This document shows positions 28,830-37,978 of a DNA stretch of 64,000 bases, piece after piece. The stretch spans positions 2,728,001 to 2,792,000 of the forward strand of contig NZ_CP017481.1 in NCBI RefSeq assembly GCF_002307355.1, given 5' to 3'. A program made the translations under genes and the position numbers. The notes below the pieces were generated by a model, which searched no databases, was not told where the DNA came from, and saw only the letters and a list, made by a program, of their open reading frames with translations. Numbering within the stretch: position 1 is the stretch's first letter; each line of letters starts with the position of its first letter. This DNA is from Pectobacterium polaris. Lineage in GTDB: Bacteria > Pseudomonadota > Gammaproteobacteria > Enterobacterales > Enterobacteriaceae.

Positions 28830-30002
28830 TTATATTGTTGCTGTATCTATCACATAGCGATAACGAGCTTTCTTATTGAATACATTATCCCACGCCTCAT
28901 TAATTTGCTCTGCCTTGATAATCTGAATTTTCGGTAAAATTTTATTATTGGCACAGTAGTCAACGACTTCCTGTGTTTCTTTCATACCGCCGATCATTGA
29001 GGCATTAAAATTCACTCTGGAGGCTGCAAGCCCAAGTGCACTCAGTGTTAGTTGAAAACCTTCAGGCATACCAACCTGGGTAAACGTGCCGTAAGGTTTC
29101 ACTACCGAAGCATAGGCGGCGACATCATACTGATAAGGGATAGTGGAAATCATATAATCCAGCGTTCCCTGATACGGCTTCATTTTGCTAAGGTCATCCA
29201 CTACGATCACTTCTTTCGCGCCAAAGGACAAAATATCTTGGGTCTTTGATGCTGAAGTCGTGAAAGCGTAAACTTCAGCGCCTTTGGCAACGGCAAGTTT
29301 TATCGCCATGTGTCCCAGGCCGCCGATACCTGCCACGCCTACCTTCATACCTTTGCCGATGTTCGCTTTCATCAATGGGGAGTAGGTAGTAATACCTGCA
29401 CACAACAACGGCGCAGCTTCTTCAAAACTAATATTGTCTGGAATATGTACGACAAAATGGTCGCGCACAACGATATTCGTCGAATATCCCCCTTGAGAGA
29501 TACCTGTCGGTGAGTCTTTTTCCGGGAAACCGTAGGTGAAAATGGTCGCAGGGTTATACTGTTCAACGTTTTCCAGTGTTGCCAGTTCATTACGAGGCAG
29601 CGTACTGTTAACCATGCAGCCAACCCCTGCACGATCGCCGACTTTAAAGCGTGTGACGTTTTTTCCGACTGCGGCGACCACACCGACGATTTCGTGTCCG
29701 GAAACTTGAGGGTATTTCTGTACTCCCCAGTGGCCTTTCATCTGGTGGATGTCGGAATGACAGATACTGGCGTATTTCGTTTCTATCAGAATATCGTTAT
29801 CACCGACTGGACGGCGTTCGAACGACCAGGGTGCAAGTTTCCCTGAGGTATCAAAAGCAGCATAACCACGAGATTTGATATTCAGATCTTTGCTGTTTGC
29901 GGCAAGAGCTCCTATCGGACTCCCCATCAGCAGGCCTGCACCAATCACGGCACCAGAACGAATGACAAAATCTCGGCGGCTTAGGTCTTTATTTTCGCTC
30001 AT
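28830..30002 (-). CDS. Tat-exported zinc-type alcohol dehydrogenase-like protein
   Basis: 390 residues from the ATG at 30002 (TAGGAG eight bases upstream); earlier in-frame starts are rejected. The N-terminus is a twin-arginine signal (DLSRRDFVIRSG, hydrophobic stretch, ALAA), so the folded enzyme should reach the periplasm. The body is of the cinnamyl-alcohol/YahK-type MDR class: catalytic-zinc motifs SICHSDIH and SGHEIVG, and cofactor motif GIGGLGHMAIKLA. The lobe that normally holds four Cys for structural zinc (after GVGCMV) reads NSTLPRNELATLEN, without them. NADP(H) supply in the periplasm is not obvious, so the cofactor may be bound before export. Substrate unknown, probably an aldehyde. 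Confidence 0.85.
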   Translation of the reverse strand: MSENKDLSRRDFVIRSGAVIGAGLLMGSPIGALAANSKDLNIKSRGYAAFDTSGKLAPWSFERRPVGDNDILIETKYASICHSDIHQMKGHWGVQKYPQVSGHEIVGVVAAVGKNVTRFKVGDRAGVGCMVNSTLPRNELATLENVEQYNPATIFTYGFPEKDSPTGISQGGYSTNIVVRDHFVVHIPDNISFEEAAPLLCAGITTYSPLMKANIGKGMKVGVAGIGGLGHMAIKLAVAKGAEVYAFTTSASKTQDILSFGAKEVIVVDDLSKMKPYQGTLDYMISTIPYQYDVAAYASVVKPYGTFTQVGMPEGFQLTLSALGLAASRVNFNASMIGGMKETQEVVDYCANNKILPKIQIIKAEQINEAWDNVFNKKARYRYVIDTATI

Positions 30003-30343
30003 ACTCGTTACTCCTACAGAAGGGGGGATATTCATCTCGAAATGATGATGGCAGTCGGATAACAGCAATAATTCTCATGAATCGTATAGGTGAACTGGCA
30101 TTGCTTTGGCGAGTCAGTAATTTTCTTTTTCCATACTGAGAACGAATTACTGTTATATCTGTTAGCACTATTCGCAATCTGTACAGTAAGCCAGAGCAGC
30201 AAAATTATCTTATCTGCCGAGATAATCTATCGATATACAAAATCACCAAATTTCTTGCCTGATTCTCCAGAATGTATTTTCATCTATAGTCCTGTGCGAG
30301 CAAATGGATATACTGCGTGTGATTATCAACGTGGGGAATAGCC
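30003..30343. other. Divergent intergenic region
   Basis: 341 bp between the Tat-signal dehydrogenase (-) and the AraC regulator (+), AT-rich, expected to carry both promoters and the regulator's sites. I see no clear long repeat. Confidence 0.5.
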
Positions 30344-31294
30344 ATGCTGGAAAACGATTGGCAAGACTATAGCAAAGTAGATACATTCGAGATGATGCGT
30401 GTATCGATGGCAAACAGCATAGCGCGTCGAGTAGAAGGCAATAAAGATTGCCTGTGCAGTATTAACAATCTAATCCTTTTTCGCCGTAATGCACCTGTGC
30501 CACCCACTCTCTGCCTTGTTGAGACAAGTATTGTTCTGGCTGTACAGGGGGAAAAGCAAATGCTGGTAGCAGGCGAAAGTTATGCTTACAACGCCTCTCG
30601 CTTCCTCATCACATCGCTTGATATTCCTGCTTATTCTCAGGTGTTGGAGGCAAACCCAGAAAAACCCTGTCTAGGGTTGTCGTTCAAACTTGATTTACGC
30701 CTTATGGCCGAATTAATGGCTCAAGGTGACGTTCATCTGCCCGCCGAGCGCTCCAGTGATTATGATGTCGGCATTGGCTTGGGAGCGGTGACACCCGCGT
30801 TATTGGAGCCTTTCAAACGTCTGATTGACCTGTTAGACGATCCCGACTCAATTCCTGTGTTGGCACCGTTGATTGTACGAGAAATTCACTATCGCCTACT
30901 GCGTAGCGATCAAGGGGCACGACTGTGGCAGATAGCCTGTGTCGGTAGCCAAGGGCACCGAGTTGCCCGGGCGATTGATTGGTTGAAATTAAACTACAGT
31001 AAGACGCTGCGTATTGAAGAGCTTGCTGCGCATTTACAAATGAGTACGTCCAGTTTATATCAACATTTTCGCCAACTGACAGCGATGAGCCCATTACAAT
31101 ACCAGAAATGGTTACGCCTCAGCGAGGCCAGACGCCTGATGTTTAGTGAGGGGATGAATGCGGCAAGTGCAGCCTTTCAGGTAGGCTATGAGAGTCCGTC
31201 ACAATTCAGCCGTGAATATACCGCGCTTTTCGGAACGCCGCCAAAACGAGATATCGAAGGGCTGCGACGACAGTTTAGTGGTCAGCTTTCTTAA
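30344..31294 (+). CDS. AraC-family regulator (YqhC-like), copy 1
   Basis: 316 residues. N-terminal cupin-like AraC_N domain (FRRNAPVPPTLCLVE, LLITSLDIPAY-like strand, KPCLGLSFKLD) and C-terminal double helix-turn-helix (about 210-310) with IEELAAHLQMSTSSLYQHFRQLT and GYESPSQFSREY. It is strongly similar to the AraC protein at 36616. Regulators of this subgroup (E. coli YqhC) activate aldehyde-reductase genes in response to aldehydes. Divergent from the Tat-signal dehydrogenase, its likely target. Confidence 0.9.
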   Translation: MLENDWQDYSKVDTFEMMRVSMANSIARRVEGNKDCLCSINNLILFRRNAPVPPTLCLVETSIVLAVQGEKQMLVAGESYAYNASRFLITSLDIPAYSQVLEANPEKPCLGLSFKLDLRLMAELMAQGDVHLPAERSSDYDVGIGLGAVTPALLEPFKRLIDLLDDPDSIPVLAPLIVREIHYRLLRSDQGARLWQIACVGSQGHRVARAIDWLKLNYSKTLRIEELAAHLQMSTSSLYQHFRQLTAMSPLQYQKWLRLSEARRLMFSEGMNAASAAFQVGYESPSQFSREYTALFGTPPKRDIEGLRRQFSGQLS

Positions 31295-31329
31295 ACGAAA
31301 TAATAAACATTTAATAGGGAAATGAATTT

Positions 31330-32310
31330 TCATTCCGAAAGATTATCTTTTTTGACGTTTTCGCAGTAAATCTTAAGTTGGTCAAAGGGATAATTGAGAG
31401 ACGGATCTTCACGGAAAGCAGTTAATAAATAATCTACCGTTGCGTGTACACGAGGTGCTATAAGCGCTCTGTGTGGGTACTGAATAACCATCTCGTAATT
31501 CCCTGGATCGTGTTTGCCCATAAGCACTATTTTCAACGACCCTTCTTTTAGATAGCGAAGCGCGTGATGAACCCCAACCTGAGCAATGCCGAGTCCCAGA
31601 CAGGCTGCTTGAACTTGAGCTTCCGGTGCGGAAATAGTAATAACAGCATTGTCGGGTTCCATGGTTGTCAGGCTGCCATCTTCTGAGCGAAATCCCCATG
31701 GCGAGACCTTTCCACCTAAAAAGCGACGAGCTATCAAGTGATGTTTGCTTAGCTCTTGGGGGGACTGAGGGGCTCCATAGTTTTTAAGATACTCAGGAGA
31801 GGCGACGAGAATCATACCTAATTGACAGACTGGGCGAGATATCAGTGTCGAATCGACGATGCGTCCTCCCCTGATGGCCAGATCATATCCATCACGGATC
31901 AGATCTACCATTCTGTCATCAAAATCGACCTCCACGGACAGAGATGGATAGCGGGCTCGTAACCCTGAAAGCACGGGTAACACTTGCTCCCGTCCGAATG
32001 CTGCACTGGTTGAAATACGAACATGCCCACTAATTTCCATTTTTCTCGCGACGACAGCATCAACCGCAGTATCCAGAGCATCAATAGCAATACGCGCTTG
32101 CTTAAGAAAGAGTTTTCCCTCATCGGTGAGGCTCAGTTTACGGGTTGTCCTGTTCATCAGGCGTATACCCAAAACCTGCTCAAGACTCGCCACATTTTTA
32201 CTGACCGCTGCCGAGCTTATCCCTAACGAGCGAGCTGCTGATGCAAAGCTCCCGACATCAGAGGCTTCGACAAATGAAAGTATGGCTCGGACACGTTGTG
32301 AAAGTTCCAT
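31330..32310 (-). CDS. LysR-family transcriptional regulator
   Basis: 326 residues from the ATG at 32310 (GAGG upstream); the longer upstream frame has no good start. Helix-turn-helix near the N-terminus: AILSFVEASDVGSFASAARSLGISSAAVSKNVASLE, then an effector domain with RISTSAAFGREQVLP. It is of the group that regulates quinone- and aldehyde-stress genes in many proteobacteria. Divergent from the flavodoxin-fold reductases at 32729. Confidence 0.9.
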   Translation of the reverse strand: MELSQRVRAILSFVEASDVGSFASAARSLGISSAAVSKNVASLEQVLGIRLMNRTTRKLSLTDEGKLFLKQARIAIDALDTAVDAVVARKMEISGHVRISTSAAFGREQVLPVLSGLRARYPSLSVEVDFDDRMVDLIRDGYDLAIRGGRIVDSTLISRPVCQLGMILVASPEYLKNYGAPQSPQELSKHHLIARRFLGGKVSPWGFRSEDGSLTTMEPDNAVITISAPEAQVQAACLGLGIAQVGVHHALRYLKEGSLKIVLMGKHDPGNYEMVIQYPHRALIAPRVHATVDYLLTAFREDPSLNYPFDQLKIYCENVKKDNLSE

Positions 32311-32728
32311 ATCTATACCTCGGGAAATGATGCTTAAGATGGTAAAAGACGTATGCGCTGATTGACAACTTGAGGTTATCAATTCATCAACCATATGTAC
32401 TGTTAAATAATGGGTAAGCGTTGTGCATAATGGTCCCAACAACACATACGAGATACCGTCCTTTTTTCAAGTTAGCCATAAAGTACACCATTTCTCTAAC
32501 AAGTTATGGTGAATTTCATAGATAGAATCTAAAAAACTATTTCTGTAGGTGGTTAACATTTCAGGAAAAACATCACACAGGGAATCCTTTTGTCTGGGCT
32601 TGATTATTATTCTTACTAAAGTCAGCGCCTGATAGAAATAGCAATTGTTGGAATGGGAGTCTTATGAAAGGAAATGGAAAGGCATTTTTTCATCTTTGAT
32701 ATATGCAATAATTTGAGGTTCTTTCACC
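32311..32728. other. Divergent intergenic region
   Basis: 418 AT-rich bp between a LysR gene (-) and a reductase gene (+). An imperfect dyad CACCAT/ATGGTG (32486-32491, 32506-32511) could be part of a regulator site. No gene seen. Confidence 0.45.
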
Positions 32729-33253
32729 ATGAAAACGTTAGTTATCGTTTCTCACCCTTACGCTTCTCAATCACGGGTAATTAAAATGCTTCAACAAACT
32801 GTTGAAGCGCGAAACGACATTGTCGTTCGTAATCTCGAATCTCTTTATGGTAATACCATCAGTGAGTTTGATGTTGTGGCAGAACAAGCGGCCAGTGAAG
32901 ACGCGGACCGCATCGTGTTCATGTACCCAACCCACTGGTTCAACCTTACTCCGAATCTTAAAGCTTATCTTAACGAAGTCTGGACTTATGGCTGGGCATT
33001 TGGTCCGGGGGGAGAGGCGCTTAAAGGTAAAGAAATGCTAGTGGTAACCACTGCCGGTGCCAGTGAGCATCTGTATTCCCATGATGGTTTGATTGACAGT
33101 ACGATGGATGGCGTGCTCACCCCAATGAAGGCCAGTGCACGGTATGTGGGGATGAAGTACGTCGAACCTCTTGCATTCTTTGAAGTTACTCAAGCGGATA
33201 AAGAGACCTTATTAGATTTTCAGACTAAGCTCTCAGCGAGACTCCAATTCTGA
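32729..33253 (+). CDS. Flavodoxin-fold NAD(P)H:quinone oxidoreductase
   Basis: 174 residues of the KefF/YwrO/MdaB type. FMN or FAD phosphate-binding start TLVIVSHPYASQSRV, then FMYPTHWFNLTPNLKAYLNEVWTYGWAFG, the signature around the flavin ring, and VVTTAGASEHLY. Such enzymes carry out two-electron reduction of quinones, avoiding radical formation. First of two adjacent paralogues (the other at 33287). Confidence 0.88.
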   Translation: MKTLVIVSHPYASQSRVIKMLQQTVEARNDIVVRNLESLYGNTISEFDVVAEQAASEDADRIVFMYPTHWFNLTPNLKAYLNEVWTYGWAFGPGGEALKGKEMLVVTTAGASEHLYSHDGLIDSTMDGVLTPMKASARYVGMKYVEPLAFFEVTQADKETLLDFQTKLSARLQF

Positions 33254-33286
33254 TAAGTCTGGCTATTTATTTTAAAGGGGTTCGTT

Positions 33287-33898
33287 ATGAATAAAATGAA
33301 GTTAATTTTATCCGGGTTTATTTCTTTTCAAATACTTCTCATCGGGTTGTTTTCTGTCAACGCATCAATTGCTGCAGATAACGTTCATCGTTCAGCAATA
33401 AAAACACTTGTGATTGTTTCACATCCTTACCCAGAACGCTCTGTGATGATAAAAGGATTACAGCAGGCTGCAGAAAGTGTTGAAGGTGTGACTGTTAGAA
33501 ATTTAGAAACTATTTATGGCTATGATACTCGTGGTATTGATAGCAATAAAGAAAAACTGCTTACACGCCAGAATGAACGCATTGTTTTTCTTTTCCCTAC
33601 GCATTGGTTCAACATAACGCCTATGATGAAAGCGTATCTAAACGACGTTTGGGGAAGTGTAGGGCCGGGACTCTGGCAGGGCAAAGAAATGTTAATTGTA
33701 ACGACTGCCGCAGGTGATGAAAGCACTTATGGTAGTTCAGGAAGGATTGGCATGAGTCTGGCAGAGGTTTTTGCACCAATGAAGGCCAGTGCACTGCATG
33801 CTGGAATGGTCTATTTACCGCCGTTAACATTCCAATCTGTCAGTTCTTCACGACTGCCTGAATATCAAAAAGAATTTATACAGCGGCTTGAGAAATAG
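33287..33898 (+). CDS. Flavodoxin-fold reductase with an N-terminal signal peptide
   Basis: 203 residues. Residues 36-203 parallel the neighbour at 32729: TLVIVSHPYPERSVM, FLFPTHWFNITPMMKAYLNDVW, VTTAAGDESTY. Residues 1-31 are extra: a basic start and hydrophobic core (LILSGFISFQILLIGLFSV) ending ASIAADN, a good Sec signal peptide. Export of a flavoprotein of this class is odd, since NAD(P)H is cytoplasmic. It may instead be a membrane-anchored enzyme, or the flavin may be added outside. The gene lies 33 bp after its paralogue and is likely in the same transcript. Confidence 0.85.
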   Translation: MNKMKLILSGFISFQILLIGLFSVNASIAADNVHRSAIKTLVIVSHPYPERSVMIKGLQQAAESVEGVTVRNLETIYGYDTRGIDSNKEKLLTRQNERIVFLFPTHWFNITPMMKAYLNDVWGSVGPGLWQGKEMLIVTTAAGDESTYGSSGRIGMSLAEVFAPMKASALHAGMVYLPPLTFQSVSSSRLPEYQKEFIQRLEK

Positions 33899-33956
33899 CA
33901 CCGTTTATATTTTAGATTATTTTCTGTGTCGAATAATATTAATTATCATTGTGATC

Positions 33957-33984
33957 AAGAGGCTCTATCGTGCCTCTTTTTTTT
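33957..33984 (+). terminator. Terminator after the reductase pair
   Basis: A 7-bp stem AAGAGGC/GCCTCTT (33957-33963, 33972-33978) followed by an eight-base T run. A clear intrinsic terminator for the + strand. Confidence 0.88.
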
Positions 33985-34029
33985 CAGTAAAATGCATGCC
34001 TAACGTGTTCATTATTATTAAATGGCAAG

Positions 34030-34929
34030 TTACCGTACTCCCGTAGTGTATCTATCGCGCAAAACCTGAACAAAAGCCATAAATGCTGGTGAATCTTTTC
34101 TGCGATGTGGATAAAAAATATGAAATCCATCAAAGTATGGAGACCATTCAGGTAAGACTGAAATCAGTTTTCCTTGTTTAATATAATCATCAGCTACATA
34201 TTCAGGTATATACGCAATACCAATGCCATCAAGAGAAGCATCTAATTGATGAATGGTACTGTTGACAGTGTACAAGCCTTTGACTTTGAGACTGAACTTT
34301 TGCTCGCCTTTTTCAAACTCCCATGCATAAAGGCCACTAGTATCTGAATAGCGGACATTAATGCAATTATGGGTTAGCAAATCCTGCGGCGTTCGGGGTT
34401 TAGGATATCGGCTAAAATATCCTGGTGAGGCAACTAAGAGTTGACGCCAGTCATGGCTTATTCGAGCCGCAATCATATCGCTATTGAGGGAATCTCCGGG
34501 ACGAATACCAGCATCAAAACGCTGTTCCACAATATCAGTGAAACCGTAGTCAATTCCAACCTCAATTTGGATATCAGGGTAGCGAGCAAAAAATTCGGGT
34601 AAAATAGGTCTGACGAGATACTGTATAACGTCATCAGAAGCAGTGATACGGAGCGTTCCTGTCGGCTTCTCCCTAAGTTCGCTTAGCCGACCTATCGCAT
34701 CATCCACTTGCTCAAGCAAGGGGCCTATTTCATTGCTTAATCTTTCCCCCGCCTCTGTTGTCGAGATGCTGCGGGTGGTTCTCGCCAGCAGTCTGATACC
34801 CAGTCGTTCCTCTAGTGACTTCATTGCATGGCTGACAGCTGAAGGTGTGACACCCAATTCAGCGGCTGCTTTAGTAAAGCTACGCTGTCTGGCTACGCTT
34901 AAAAAGACTTTTAGTTCATCCACTGGCAT
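34030..34929 (-). CDS. LysR-family transcriptional regulator
   Basis: 299 residues from the ATG at 34929 (a GTG directly before it is equally possible; AAGGGG is adjacent). Helix-turn-helix: [33 protein letters not shown], then effector domain with [18 protein letters not shown]. Typical of LysR proteins next to oxidoreductase genes. Divergent from the iron-type dehydrogenase at 35136, its likely target. Confidence 0.9.
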   Translation of the reverse strand: MPVDELKVFLSVARQRSFTKAAAELGVTPSAVSHAMKSLEERLGIRLLARTTRSISTTEAGERLSNEIGPLLEQVDDAIGRLSELREKPTGTLRITASDDVIQYLVRPILPEFFARYPDIQIEVGIDYGFTDIVEQRFDAGIRPGDSLNSDMIAARISHDWRQLLVASPGYFSRYPKPRTPQDLLTHNCINVRYSDTSGLYAWEFEKGEQKFSLKVKGLYTVNSTIHQLDASLDGIGIAYIPEYVADDYIKQGKLISVLPEWSPYFDGFHIFYPHRRKDSPAFMAFVQVLRDRYTTGVR

Positions 34930-35135
34930 CACCCCTTGCTATTTTTTATATCGTTGAATAAAACCCATGATATCAACTCTCTTTTTATTGATGAATTTTC
35001 CTCACAAGACATTTTAAAAAAAAAGGCAATTAAAAAACCGGCTAGGCAATGATAAAATAACGTTATTCAAGTGAGATGTAATTTACCATAAATATTAATT
35101 TTCTATCTATTTTTTAAACCCGATAAGGCCATGTT

Positions 35136-36293
35136 ATGCAAAATTTTGTTTACCAAAATACCGCCAAAATTCTATTTGGTAGAGATCAGATCTCTAGCCT
35201 TTCCCAAGAGATTGCGCTAGATAAACGAGTCATGATCGTTTATGGAGGAGGGAGTGTTAAAAGAAATGGCGTTTTAAAACGAGTTAAAGACGCACTGCAA
35301 AATACAATTGTATTCGAGTTCGGTGGTGTCGAAGCTAATCCGCACTATGAAACGCTTATGAAAGCGGTGGATATTGTTAAGCAAGAAAAAATTGACTTCC
35401 TTTTAGCTGTTGGTGGCGGTTCAGTCATTGACGGCACAAAATTTATTGCAGCAGCAGCCTGTTATGAAGGTGATGCCTGGGATATTGTCAAAAGTTATGG
35501 CAGCGTTGTGGAAAAAGCCCTGCCGATTGGCTGCGTACTTACTCTCGCGGCTACTGGTTCAGAAATGAATAATGTTTCTGTTGTCACAAAGGCTGCGACA
35601 AAAGATAAACTTTTTTTTGCATCGCCTTATATTATGCCTCAGTTCTCTATATTGGAGCCTGAACTCACTTTTACGCTACCTGAAAACCAGACAGCTAATG
35701 GTGTGATTGATGCATTTGTTCATATTCTTGAGCAGTACATAACGTACCCAGTGAATGCAAAAGTACAGGACCGTCTTGCGGAGGGGCTGCTGAATACACT
35801 CAAAGAAGAAGGTCCAAAAGTATTAGTATCCCCAGAAGATTATGATGCCAGAGCAAATATTATGTGGTCGGCTACGATGGCACTTAACGGCCTGCTCAGT
35901 ACAGGCACGCCTGCTGACTGGGCTACTCACTTAATTGGGCAGGAAATTACTGGGCTGTATGGTCTCGATCATGCTCAAACATTAGCTATCGTTATGCCTG
36001 CTATCTGGCAATATTGCCGTTCAGAAAAGGCGGAAAAACTTGCTCAGTATGGCACCAGAGTTTGGGATATACCGGCTTCTGATACTGACACAATGGCCGA
36101 GCAAGCTATTCAGGCGACCATTAAATTCTTTGAGGAAATGGGAGTAAAAACGCATTTGTCTGACTATGGACTGGGTGAGGAAATTATTCCTGAAGTTATT
36201 AATAAACTTGAAGAACATGGGCATGTTGCTTTAGGCGAGCACTCTGCTATCACGACTGAGAAGGTTGGGGAAATTCTGAGACTGGCTCTTTAA
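35136..36293 (+). CDS. Iron-type alcohol dehydrogenase (YqhD/BDH-like), copy 1
   Basis: 385 residues of the iron-containing dehydrogenase family, NADPH-linked group. Cofactor motif AVGGGSVIDGTKFIA; metal ligands are seen as Asp and His in GVIDAFVHILEQY and His in WATHLIG and GLDHAQTLAI. Relatives reduce many aldehydes, including methylglyoxal and plant-derived ones. AT-rich codon use differs from copy 2 at 39418. Faces the LysR gene at 34030. Confidence 0.92.
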   Translation: MQNFVYQNTAKILFGRDQISSLSQEIALDKRVMIVYGGGSVKRNGVLKRVKDALQNTIVFEFGGVEANPHYETLMKAVDIVKQEKIDFLLAVGGGSVIDGTKFIAAAACYEGDAWDIVKSYGSVVEKALPIGCVLTLAATGSEMNNVSVVTKAATKDKLFFASPYIMPQFSILEPELTFTLPENQTANGVIDAFVHILEQYITYPVNAKVQDRLAEGLLNTLKEEGPKVLVSPEDYDARANIMWSATMALNGLLSTGTPADWATHLIGQEITGLYGLDHAQTLAIVMPAIWQYCRSEKAEKLAQYGTRVWDIPASDTDTMAEQAIQATIKFFEEMGVKTHLSDYGLGEEIIPEVINKLEEHGHVALGEHSAITTEKVGEILRLAL

Positions 36294-36615
36294 GATGTAT
36301 TGTCAATCGTTATGGCAATATCATTCTTTCCATAGAGAAAGAAAAGTAATAACTGAAGGGTAAATAGCGTTATTAATACGCGAAGCTTCAGTTTTCTTAA
36401 GTTTTAACCAAGAATTAATCAGCCCAAAAGAAATTGCCATTTAATAAAGGATGGCAATTTCTGAGGGTGAATTATAGTCGATATCAAGTGATAAAAAGGT
36501 CGTGGTAGGCCTTGTATGAAATAATAACACGCCATCACCAGAGCAACCCGATGTGGCCGTTGTTGAACACGGTATGACCTCGAACAGCACATTTCCGGAA
36601 ATAAGCGTAGGGTGG
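36294..36615. other. Intergenic region with a 12-bp inverted repeat
   Basis: 322 bp. A perfect 12-bp stem AGAAATTGCCAT/ATGGCAATTTCT (36429-36440, 36451-36462) follows the dehydrogenase gene but has no T run, so its role as terminator is weak. The rest (36463-36615) shows a chance-like frame only. This is where composition changes from AT-rich (left) to GC-rich (right). Confidence 0.5.
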
Positions 36616-37599
36616 CTAAAGCGTCGCGGTATTAGGCTTAGATATTTGGGCATAGGCCGTTACATTTATGCCGACGTTTTCTCTCGCTTTCTCTCGCAGT
36701 GTTGCTATATCCCGCTTTGGAGCAACGCCAAACATACGACTGTATTCGCGACTGAATTGTGATGGACTTTCATATCCAACCTCGAAAGCCGCCGTTGAAA
36801 CGTCACGGTGTTCGTTCAGCATCAGTCGTTTCGCCTCATTCAGGCGCAACCATTTTTGATACTGAATTGGACTCATCGCCGTCAGTTGCCGAAAGTGCTG
36901 ATGGAATGATGGCGTACTCATCTGAGAATGGTGAGCCAACTCTTCAACCCGCAAGGGCAATGCAAAGTTCACCTTGAGCCAATCTATCGCCTTTCCAATT
37001 CGGTGCCCATGGCCATCGACGGCTGCAACTTGTCGCAGCCTGGCAGCCTGATCGCTCATCAACAACCTGTAGTGAATCTCACGTTGAATCATTGGCTCAA
37101 GAATGGGGATGGCCTCTGGTTCATCCAACAATGCCACTAGACGGCTGAACGGCGCTAAGATCGCCTCCGTGACGGTACCAATACCTACGCCGGTACTTAC
37201 TGATCTATCCCTTCGAGACGACAAATTGCCGTGGGCGATCAACTCAGCCAAAACTCGCTGATCCAGTTTGAATGCTAACCCTAAACACGGTCGGTCACTG
37301 CTTGCCTCTGTGACTTCTGAGTTCGCGGGCAGGTCAAGCGATGTGACCAGAAATCGCGATGAATCATATTCGTAGCCCTCACCACCGACCCACATCTTCT
37401 TGGCCCCATCCACAACCAGAACGATGCTGGGGGGAACCATACAACTGACTGGTGGAGCGGGTGCATTGCGGCGAAAGAGATCCAAACCCGGAATCGCAGT
37501 GCCGAAATCGCCTGTGCCAGGTGTGCGCTCACCGATGTCGCTAATCAGCGTACTCAGGTAGTCATCTCGTTGCTTCTTGGGGGATTGTGCAGAAATCAT
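36616..37599 (-). CDS. AraC-family regulator (YqhC-like), copy 2
   Basis: 327 residues from the ATG at 37599, preceded at nine bases by GAGGAG; a GTG at 37626 is less likely. Same layout as the AraC protein at 30344, with shared blocks such as FRRNAPAPP, RPCLGLAFKLDQRVLAELIAHG, REIHYRLLMSDQ, FRQLTAMSPIQYQKWLRL and GYESPSQFSREY. By analogy with YqhC it should sense aldehydes and activate the GC-rich gene group at 37979-44739. Confidence 0.9.
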   Translation of the reverse strand: MISAQSPKKQRDDYLSTLISDIGERTPGTGDFGTAIPGLDLFRRNAPAPPVSCMVPPSIVLVVDGAKKMWVGGEGYEYDSSRFLVTSLDLPANSEVTEASSDRPCLGLAFKLDQRVLAELIAHGNLSSRRDRSVSTGVGIGTVTEAILAPFSRLVALLDEPEAIPILEPMIQREIHYRLLMSDQAARLRQVAAVDGHGHRIGKAIDWLKVNFALPLRVEELAHHSQMSTPSFHQHFRQLTAMSPIQYQKWLRLNEAKRLMLNEHRDVSTAAFEVGYESPSQFSREYSRMFGVAPKRDIATLREKARENVGINVTAYAQISKPNTATL

Positions 37600-37978
37600 C
37601 TTGGCTCGCTCCTCTACGAATTTCACTTCTCACTGTAGCCTATCTGAGACGCGTAAGCCTATAGGACCTGCAAAGGTTCATAGGATTAGGCATGTAAACC
37701 ATAGAAATATGCTAATGGAACGCAGGTCAAAGATTCTACAATCCTCACACCAAGAACGAGCATGCCTTGGCGCTTGGAATTAGTAGACACGCCAACAGGC
37801 CGAGCTGTGATAGCGGTTGGGTCTGGACGAGATAAAACAGAACAGTGGTCGTGTTACCAGAACCGTTTGTAGGCTGCGCTGGAACGCTCATCGACAACGT
37901 ACCAAATCAATGAACAAAACGGGTATGTCAACGGCATGCCAGCATCTCCTGTGTTATGAGTAATGAGGAAATACTTAC
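37600..37978. other. Divergent intergenic region
   Basis: 379 bp between the AraC gene (-) and the exporter gene (+). No gene recognised; expected to contain the AraC-controlled promoter. Confidence 0.45.

Noticed and set aside
36441..36653. 70-codon - strand frame after the iron-type dehydrogenase
   Set aside because: Overlaps the end of the AraC gene and the inverted repeat, no clear start signal, no recognisable motif.
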